This document shows, piece after piece, positions 45,311 to 52,618 of a stretch of 52,618 nt of DNA. Source of the stretch: an uncultured Bacteroidales bacterium (GTDB lineage: Bacteria > Bacteroidota > Bacteroidia > Bacteroidales > P3); the NCBI GenBank assembly GCA_910578275.1, contig CAJTPR010000011.1:1-52618 (forward strand), in the 5' to 3' direction. A program made the position numbers and the translations under genes. The number at the start of each line of letters is the position of its first letter. Position 1 is the stretch's first letter. The notes beneath the pieces are model-generated. The model did no database searches. It worked only from the letters and a program-made list of their open reading frames with translations, and was not told where the DNA came from.

Positions 45311-46432
45311 ATGAAAAAAAAGAATACGGAAACGGCGGCCGGGACCGGGCCTATCGTTTCAGGCATACAGCAAATCGGCATCGGCGTGCGGGACGTGGCC
45401 GCTTCATGGCGTTGGTACAACCGTTTCTTCGGCACGGACGCCATCATATTCGACGAACGGGCCCCGGCCCGGTACATGCTTCCCTACACGGGGGGCAAGC
45501 CGCGCAACCGGCGTGCCGTGCTGGCCATGAACCTGCAAGGCGGCGGTGGTTTCGAGATCTGGCAGCATCGTGATTTCGAGCCTCGTGCGGCCGAATTCAC
45601 GTTGCTTCCCGGCGACTACGGCGTGTTCGCCTGCAAGATCAAATGCAAGGATGCCGTTTCCACGCACAAGCGGTATATCGAAATGGGGGCGCGCGTGAGC
45701 GAGATGTATCGGGACGCCTTGCATCGCGATTATTTCTACCTCTGGGATCCGGACGGGAACCTCTTCCAACTCGTGGAGGTGGCCAATCCCGCCTCGTGGT
45801 TCATGAACCAGGGCAAGCCTACGGGCGGCGTCTACGGGGCGATCGTGGGATGCGCGGACATGGATTCCGCCGTGACGTTCTACAAGGAGATGCTCGGCTA
45901 CGACAAGGTTTATTCCGACCAGACGGAACCGTTTCCCGACTTGGGCAAGATGGGGGCTCCCGGCGTCAGGTTCCGCAGGGTGCTGCTGGCTCATTCGGCA
46001 CCTCGCACAGGCGGTTTTTCCCGTCTTTTGGGCCCGTCCGAGATCGAATTGATACAGGCCTTTGACATGCCGCGGCCTGCAAGGAAAATATTCGAAAACC
46101 GTTTCTGGGGTGAATTGGGCTTCATACAGATCTGCTATGACATCCGCCACATGGCGGCCATGCGCGATCGGGCGCGGGAGGCGGGCAGCGCCTTCACCGT
46201 CGACAGCATCCGCCAGGATCCCGATTTCGGCATGGGGGACGCGGCGGGACATTTCGCCTATAACGAAGATCCGTCGGGAACCCTGATCGAGTACGTGGAG
46301 ACTTGCCGCGTGCCGATCTTGAAAAGATGGGGCCTGTTCCTGAACCTGCAACGTTTCAACGCCAACAAGCCGTTGCCGGACTGGCTGGTGAAAGCCTTGC
46401 GTTTCACGCGCAAGAAAGACATTGCCGACTGA
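45311..46432 (+). CDS. Two-domain VOC (glyoxalase/dioxygenase fold) protein
   Basis: A 373-residue protein made of two vicinal-oxygen-chelate modules, about residues 15-160 (QQIGIGVRDVAASWRWYNRFFG ... LFQLVEVANP) and 175-335 (YGAIVGCADMDSAVTFYKEMLGYDKVY ... GTLIEYVET). Metal ligands of typical VOC enzymes include a His in the first beta strand; here that position reads Gln (QQIGIG), so catalysis or metal binding may be altered. The C-terminal ~40 residues are basic (KRWGLFLNLQRF, LRFTRKKD). It is cotranscribed with the SDR gene. I cannot name a substrate. Confidence 0.88.
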   Translation: MKKKNTETAAGTGPIVSGIQQIGIGVRDVAASWRWYNRFFGTDAIIFDERAPARYMLPYTGGKPRNRRAVLAMNLQGGGGFEIWQHRDFEPRAAEFTLLPGDYGVFACKIKCKDAVSTHKRYIEMGARVSEMYRDALHRDYFYLWDPDGNLFQLVEVANPASWFMNQGKPTGGVYGAIVGCADMDSAVTFYKEMLGYDKVYSDQTEPFPDLGKMGAPGVRFRRVLLAHSAPRTGGFSRLLGPSEIELIQAFDMPRPARKIFENRFWGELGFIQICYDIRHMAAMRDRAREAGSAFTVDSIRQDPDFGMGDAAGHFAYNEDPSGTLIEYVETCRVPILKRWGLFLNLQRFNANKPLPDWLVKALRFTRKKDIAD

Positions 46433-46529
46433 TTCCGGGAATCGGCACGTGGTCCTGCCGCATAGGGAAGACGTAGCCGATAGGGCCTCACCGGACGGGT
46501 TTCCCTTGCCGGGAACGAGGGGCGGGGAG

Positions 46530-46560
46530 TTGCAATATTGTTGAAAACATGTTACTTTTG
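46530..46560 (+). promoter_or_regulatory. Promoter of mreBCD (-33 and -7)
   Basis: TTG (46530-46532), a 20-base spacer and TACTTTTG (46553-46560) match the Bacteroides consensus. The mreB ATG is 69 bases downstream. Confidence 0.75.
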
Positions 46561-46628
46561 AAATTCGTATGTATGCGTATTTTGCATATGCGATAATTTT
46601 AGTTTGCTCTAAATCACAGAGATAAGAA

Positions 46629-47651
46629 ATGAGCCTTTTTTCATTCATGAACCGTGAAATCGCGATTGACCTGGGAACGGCCAATACGATCATCATATAC
46701 AACGACAAGGTGGTGGTGGACGAACCTTCGGTCATCGCCTTGGAACGAAACAGCGGCAAGGTGCTGGCGGTGGGCAAGTACGCCATGATGATGCACGGCA
46801 AGACGCCCGACAACATCCGTACCGTCCGTCCGATGAAAGACGGCGTGATAGCCGACTTTCAAGCCACCGAAAGCCTCATGCGCGAGCTCATCAAGAAGAT
46901 TCCCGCGCCCAAGTCGGTGTTTCCGCCGGCGTTGAAGATGGTCATCTGTATTCCTTCGGGCATCACCGAGGTGGAAGAACGCGCCGTCAGGGATTCGGCC
47001 GAACAGGCCGGAGCCCGCGAGGTGCGCCTTATCCACGAACCCATGGCCGCCGCCATCGGAATCGGCCTGAACGTGCTTGAACCTCATGGCAACATGGTAG
47101 TGGACATAGGCGGCGGAACCAGCGAGATCGCGGTCATCGCCTTGGGCGGTATCGTCAGCAACAAGTCGATCCGCATCGCCGGCGATGATTTCAACCAGGA
47201 CATCAAGGAATACATGCGCAAGCGCCATAACATCAGTATCGGCGACTATACGTCCGAGCGCATCAAGATAGAAGTAGGCGCGGCCCTTCCCGAACTGGAC
47301 ACGCCGCCCGAAGACTTCGCCGTCCAAGGACGCGACATGCTCACGGGCATTCCCAAGGAAATCGTGGTGAATTATGCCGAGATAGCCCAGGCGTTGGACC
47401 GTTCCATCCTCAAGATCGAGGCCGCCGTCCTCAATGCCTTGGAGATGACGCCTCCCGAATTGTCGGCGGACATTTTCAAGACGGGTATCTACCTGGCCGG
47501 CGGGGGTTCGTTGCTTCGCGGCTTGGACAAGCGTTTGGCCGCCAAGACCAAACTTCCCGTGCATCTGGCCGAGGATCCCTTGCGGGCGGTGGCGCGCGGC
47601 ACGGGCATCGCGCTCAAAAACTTCGACAAGTTCACTTTCCTTATCAAGTAG
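46629..47651 (+). CDS. mreB: Rod shape-determining protein MreB (actin homologue)
   Basis: A 340-residue bacterial actin that directs lateral wall synthesis from the cytoplasmic face. The phosphate loops DLGTANTIIIYND and DIGGGTSEIAVIALGG, the VIVCIPSG-like VICIPSGITEVEERA, and a C-terminal AGGGSLLRGLDKRL are all present. The length is standard for Bacteroidota. It is followed by mreC and mreD. Confidence 0.97.
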   Translation: MSLFSFMNREIAIDLGTANTIIIYNDKVVVDEPSVIALERNSGKVLAVGKYAMMMHGKTPDNIRTVRPMKDGVIADFQATESLMRELIKKIPAPKSVFPPALKMVICIPSGITEVEERAVRDSAEQAGAREVRLIHEPMAAAIGIGLNVLEPHGNMVVDIGGGTSEIAVIALGGIVSNKSIRIAGDDFNQDIKEYMRKRHNISIGDYTSERIKIEVGAALPELDTPPEDFAVQGRDMLTGIPKEIVVNYAEIAQALDRSILKIEAAVLNALEMTPPELSADIFKTGIYLAGGGSLLRGLDKRLAAKTKLPVHLAEDPLRAVARGTGIALKNFDKFTFLIK

Positions 47652-47672
47652 CATCGTTACGGGGAGCAGAAG

Positions 47673-48500
47673 GTGAAGAACATCTTTCAATTGCTGAAAC
47701 GCAACTTTTACGTGCTCCTGTTCCTGATATTGGAGGCCGTTTCGCTTGTCTTGTTCTTCCGTTATCATCAGCAACAGCAGTCGCGCCTGTATGATTTCTG
47801 CACGGGCGTAAGGGGTAGTTTCATGTCTTCGGGCGAATACCGGACCCGGCGGGAACTGCGCGACGAGAACCAGCGTCTGCAACGGGAAAACGCCTGGCTT
47901 CGCGCCAGTTTGGAGACGGCCGGACTGCAAACCGTCCATTTCCCGGACTCCACCGGAACCGACAGCGTTTTCGGGCAGATGTATGTTTTCTTGCCCGCCC
48001 GTGTCGTGGACGGACACATCAACTTGGCCGACAATTATTTCGTCTTGGATGCCGGAGAGTCGGACGGCGTCGCTCCGGGCATGGCCGTCATTTCGCCCAA
48101 CGGCATCGTGGGTATCGTCGACAGGGTTTCCCGTCATTTCAGTTCCGTCATCTCGGTCTTGCACAGGCAAAGCATGGTGAGCGTACGCCTTGCCGCCACG
48201 GGGCATTCCGGTTCGTTGACCTGGCCGGGACGGCGTTGCGACGAGGCCTCGTTGAGCGACATTCCCTCGCACGTGGAAGTGCGGGTGGGCGACAGGGTCG
48301 TCACCAGCGGCCTTTCGCTCGTTTATCCGGGAGGCATTCCGGTGGGATTCGTTTCCGAGATAGCCGGAGAAGGCGAAGACTTCTACCGGCTCAAGATTCG
48401 TTTCAGCGAGGATTATCGCCGCATAGGCCTTGTCTATGTGGTGAAGAACCTCTATAAAGAAGAGATTGACGCATGCAGACAAGTTTCTGGAAAAATCTGA
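47673..48500 (+). CDS. mreC: Rod shape-determining protein MreC
   Basis: A 275-residue bitopic protein: an N-terminal membrane helix (NFYVLLFLILEAVSLVLFF), a coiled coil (about 65-85, RELRDENQRLQRENAWLRASLE), then the periplasmic MreC beta domains (FVLDAGESDGVAPGMAV and VTSGLSLVYPGGIPVGFVSEI). Start is GTG at 47673. It links MreB to wall synthases. Its end overlaps mreD by 28 bases. Confidence 0.94.
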   Translation: MKNIFQLLKRNFYVLLFLILEAVSLVLFFRYHQQQQSRLYDFCTGVRGSFMSSGEYRTRRELRDENQRLQRENAWLRASLETAGLQTVHFPDSTGTDSVFGQMYVFLPARVVDGHINLADNYFVLDAGESDGVAPGMAVISPNGIVGIVDRVSRHFSSVISVLHRQSMVSVRLAATGHSGSLTWPGRRCDEASLSDIPSHVEVRVGDRVVTSGLSLVYPGGIPVGFVSEIAGEGEDFYRLKIRFSEDYRRIGLVYVVKNLYKEEIDACRQVSGKI

Positions 48501-49000
48501 CGAGGTTCGTGTTTCTGATTCTTCTGCAGGGTTTGGTGCTGGAACATATCGACCTGCCTGCCAACCTGCATTGCATGGTCTATCCCGTGGCCATCCTGCT
48601 GCTGCCTTTCCAGACATCGGCTTCGGTGGTGTTGCTGGCAGGATTCCTGGCCGGCCTTTGCGTGGACTTGATTTGCCAGGTGCCGGGGCTGAACGCGGCC
48701 TCGGCTACGTTCATGGCTTTTGTCAGGGTCGTTTACATGCGCTTGGACAACAGGCATGACACGGGCAGGGACAACGATTTGAGCGGTACGCCCCTTCCGG
48801 GCCAGATGGGCTGGGGCGGCTTTGTCGGTTACGCGCTTTGGACGGTATTCCTGTTCCATCTGGCGTATTTCTTCCTCGACGCGTCCAGTTTCAAGAACAT
48901 ATTCTATACGCTTTACCTGAGCATAGGCAGTTCGCTTCTGTGTTTCGTCTGCGTGCTGCTTGCCGTGACGCTTTTCAAGCCTAAGGCCAATACGCGTTAA
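48473..49000 (+). CDS. mreD: Rod shape-determining protein MreD
   Basis: A 175-residue inner-membrane protein with about five helices. GLVLEHIDLPANLHCMVYPVA and AGFLAGLCVDLICQVPGLNAASATFMAFVR are typical of MreD in this phylum. It acts with MreC and MreB. The usual next genes, pbp2 (mrdA) and rodA, are not here; an unrelated gene with its own promoter follows at once. Confidence 0.9.
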   Translation: MQTSFWKNLTRFVFLILLQGLVLEHIDLPANLHCMVYPVAILLLPFQTSASVVLLAGFLAGLCVDLICQVPGLNAASATFMAFVRVVYMRLDNRHDTGRDNDLSGTPLPGQMGWGGFVGYALWTVFLFHLAYFFLDASSFKNIFYTLYLSIGSSLLCFVCVLLAVTLFKPKANTR

Positions 49001-49005
49001 TTTTG

Positions 49006-49013
49006 TATTTTTG
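49006..49013 (+). promoter_or_regulatory. -7 promoter box of the methylmalonyl-CoA mutase gene
   Basis: TATTTTTG fits TAnnTTTG and begins 5 bases after the mreD stop. No clear -33 at 20 bases. It supports starting translation at 49078 rather than at the in-frame ATG at 49003. Confidence 0.5.
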
Positions 49014-49077
49014 CAGGCTTGGAACGCGAGGAATAAGGTATGGACGGGACGGGGTTCCTTCACTAAAAAGCAAACGG

Positions 49078-51216
<2,139 letters not shown>

Positions 51217-51239
51217 ACCCGTAAAAAAAACGTACGCGC

Positions 51240-51950
51240 ATGAACCGTCATCTTATGCTGGTCAGCAACTCGACCAATGCGGGCGAAGCCTATCTGGGCT
51301 GGCCCAGGCAAGCCATTGCCGAATTTTTCAAGCGTTTCGGCATCAAGCGCGTATTGTTTGTGCCTTATGCGGGTGTGGCGCCCGGCTACGACGCTTACGC
51401 GAAGAAGGTGGCGGACGTGTTCGCGGAGATGGGCGTGAGATTGGAATCCACGCACCGGACGCCTTATCCGGTGACGGCGGTGCAGCAAGCCGAATGTATC
51501 GTAGTGGGTGGCGGAAACACGTTTCATCTCGTGCATGAGATGCACAGGACGGGCTTGATGGAAGCCATCCGCGAAAAAGTCTCACAAGGTTGTCCTTACA
51601 TGGGTTGGAGCGCGGGTTCGAACGTGGCTTGCCCCACGATCAAGACGACCAACGACATGCCGATCATAGAGCCTGAATCGTTCAACGCGCTCGGCTTGGT
51701 GCCGTTCCAGATAAATCCGCATTACTTGGATGCCAATCCGGCGGGTCACGGCGGTGAAACGCGTGAAGACCGGATCAAGGAATTCCTCGTGGTCAATCCC
51801 GATGTCTATGTGGCGGGATTGCGCGAGGCCACGTACTTGTTGGTGGAAAACGACAAGATGCAACTGGTCGGTTCGCGCAAGATGCGGCTTTTCAAGGCCG
51901 GGGCGGAAACCCGGGAAATCGAACCGGGCGACGTTTCGTTCCTTCTTTAG
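51240..51950 (+). CDS. pepE: Peptidase E (alpha-aspartyl dipeptidase, S51)
   Basis: A 236-residue serine peptidase that cleaves Asp-X dipeptides in the cytoplasm. The nucleophile elbow is GWSAGSN (Ser124), with VVGGGNTFHLVHEMHR before it and NPHYLDANPAGHGGETREDRI, which contains the conserved His, after it. The length is right for the family. It begins 23 bases after the mutase stop and may be cotranscribed. Confidence 0.94.
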   Translation: MNRHLMLVSNSTNAGEAYLGWPRQAIAEFFKRFGIKRVLFVPYAGVAPGYDAYAKKVADVFAEMGVRLESTHRTPYPVTAVQQAECIVVGGGNTFHLVHEMHRTGLMEAIREKVSQGCPYMGWSAGSNVACPTIKTTNDMPIIEPESFNALGLVPFQINPHYLDANPAGHGGETREDRIKEFLVVNPDVYVAGLREATYLLVENDKMQLVGSRKMRLFKAGAETREIEPGDVSFLL

Positions 51951-51968
51951 GGCTTGAACCTGTTTGTC

Positions 51969-52322
51969 ATGAATATCGAAGAGGTGCGTGAAAAGGCGCT
52001 TTCCTTGCCTTTCGTCACGGAGCGTTTGCCCTACGGTCCCGATTGCCTCGCCTTCGAGATAGGAGGCAAGCAGTTTTGCCTGTTGCTTCTTTCTTCGAAA
52101 GGGAATTTCTATAATCTCAAGGTGGATCCGGCGTATTCGTTGCAGTTGCAGGATCGCTATTCCGGCATCCGTCCCGGTTTCCACATGAACAAGAAGCATT
52201 GGATAAGCGTGGACTTTTGCGGTGATGTTCCCGACGCACTGCAATACGAACTCATCGAGCACGCATATCACCGGACCATCCAAGGGCTGCCGTTGCGGGT
52301 TCGGAAGGGGATTACTTTGTGA
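51969..52322 (+). CDS. YjbR/MmcQ-family protein
   Basis: A 117-residue protein of the YjbR/MmcQ fold (double-stranded, CyaY-like, sometimes DNA-associated). It starts MNIEEVREKALSLPFVTERLPYG and carries YNLKVDPAYSLQLQDRYSGIRPGFHMNKKHWISV, both typical. The function of the family is not established. The ATG at 51969 was chosen over a TTG at 51954, and it sits 18 bases after pepE. Confidence 0.9.
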   Translation: MNIEEVREKALSLPFVTERLPYGPDCLAFEIGGKQFCLLLLSSKGNFYNLKVDPAYSLQLQDRYSGIRPGFHMNKKHWISVDFCGDVPDALQYELIEHAYHRTIQGLPLRVRKGITL

Positions 52323-52350
52323 TATGGGGATTTTTGAGCTATGGCCGAAT

Positions 52351-52509
52351 TCAACGAAATTTCGTCAGTTTCCCCGTCGTAAGATTGTAGATGGCGATTT
52401 CCTGTGGTAATTGTTTTTGGTGAATCATGACTCCGCTTTCTATTTTGGCAAGCGTATTATCAAGAAAAAGTAGAGGATTCAAGCACGTGATTGTTCCAAC
52501 AACAGAAAG
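52351..52509 (-). pseudogene. Possible broken end of a secreted protein gene
   Basis: The minus-strand frame from an upstream TAG (52510-52512) to a stop at 52351-52353 encodes 52 residues that read like the C-terminus of a Bacteroidota secreted or beta-propeller protein (LDNTLAKIESG ... QEIAIYNLTTGKL, TKFR). It has no start codon at a suitable place and nothing joins it upstream, so if genuine it is a remnant. On the plus strand the same bases are partly open too (see 52427). Composition is AT-rich unlike the neighbours. Confidence 0.35.
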
Positions 52510-52570
52510 CTATTCTTGCTTGGGCGAAACTTGGAATTGCATTGAAATGGAACAGTACAAAGGACTATGA
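52427..52570 (+). CDS. Possible small protein coupled to the flavin reductase gene
   Basis: A 47-residue frame starting at ATG 52427 whose stop overlaps the next start as ATGA. The translation (MTPLSILASVLSRKSRG..., ending EMEQYKGL) has no recognised domain, and its coding potential is doubtful because the minus strand and a third plus frame also yield plausible short peptides. The overlap is what makes it worth listing. Confidence 0.25.
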   Translation: MTPLSILASVLSRKSRGFKHVIVPTTESYSCLGETWNCIEMEQYKGL

Positions 52571-52618
52571 AAGTAATTGGAATTAACGGCAGCTCACGGA
52601 AAGATGGTAATACAGCTA
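52567..52618 (+). CDS. NADPH-dependent FMN reductase/flavodoxin-family protein, cut by window end
   Basis: Only 17 codons are visible: MKVIGINGSSRKDGNTA. The GSSRKDGNT loop after a first beta strand is the FMN phosphate-binding motif of the NADPH-dependent FMN reductase and iron-sulfur flavoprotein family. These reduce flavins or quinones in the cytoplasm. It lies in AT-rich DNA and overlaps the possible small ORF by four bases. The rest is beyond the window. Confidence 0.8.
   Translation, partial: MKVIGINGSSRKDGNTA

Noticed and set aside
46641..48617. 658-codon minus frame opposite mreB and mreC
   Set aside because: Antisense shadow; the plus strand encodes clear MreB and MreC.

Overview
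The window (about 52.6 kb) looks like the chromosome of a member of the Bacteroidota, most likely order Bacteroidales. Reasons: genes are preceded by the Bacteroides-type -7 box TAnnTTTG rather than an E. coli -10, Shine-Dalgarno sites are mostly absent, one secreted protein ends in a type IX secretion (T9SS)-like sorting domain, and gene orders such as guaB-SurA-SurA-SurA-moxR, ExbB-hypothetical-ExbD-ExbD and prfA-pyrF are familiar from that phylum. The DNA is GC-rich by eye except for the last ~300 bases, which are clearly AT-richer. I cannot name genus or species. No rRNA, tRNA, IS element, prophage or CRISPR array was seen; most of it is core housekeeping sequence.

Layout. 1-10.5 kb, minus strand: a large secreted protein cut by the window start, an M16 zinc-protease lipoprotein with a strong terminator, a TonB-dependent-receptor-like outer-membrane protein, and an ABC ATPase / membrane protein / GntR regulator operon whose promoter overlaps a perfect inverted repeat. 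10.5-14.6 kb: ComM/YifB ATPase and an EamA permease (plus), lrgA-lrgB (minus). 14.7-21.6 kb, plus: guaB, three SurA-type periplasmic chaperones/prolyl isomerases and a MoxR ATPase. 21.6-27.5 kb, minus: a TPP-riboswitch-controlled thiamine operon (TenI/ThiE paralogue, thiE, thiG, thiC, thiH, ThiF homologue) with no thiS. 27.5-29.8 kb: cca and miaA. 30-31.8 kb: MscS channel and a GNAT acetyltransferase. 32-34.2 kb: ExbB/ExbD energy-transduction operon. 34.3-40.9 kb, minus: prfA-pyrF-secreted protein-gpmA-aspS-endonuclease I, apparently one operon. 41.4-42.8 kb: a second TPP riboswitch driving pnuT (thiamine uptake) and thiamine pyrophosphokinase. 43-46.4 kb, plus: a second, different CCA-adding-type enzyme, an SDR oxidoreductase and a two-domain VOC protein. 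46.6-49 kb: mreBCD. 49-52.3 kb: methylmalonyl-CoA mutase large subunit, peptidase E and a YjbR-like protein. The last ~300 bases are AT-rich, carry a probable broken gene end, and lead into a flavin reductase cut by the window end.

How the genes work together. Two riboswitch units divide thiamine metabolism: one makes the pyrimidine and thiazole moieties and couples them, the other imports thiamine and pyrophosphorylates it. The SurA/TonB-receptor/ExbBD genes belong to envelope biogenesis and energised outer-membrane transport. cca, miaA, aspS and prfA serve tRNA maturation and translation; mreBCD shape the cell; methylmalonyl-CoA mutase fits the succinate/propionate metabolism typical of these anaerobes. 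No wholly new multi-gene system is evident. The best leads are a ThiF homologue lacking its expected cysteines in an operon without thiS, two divergent CCA-type nucleotidyltransferases, a TenI/ThiE paralogue heading the thi operon, and an extended promoter motif GCGTAnnTTTG shared by several genes.
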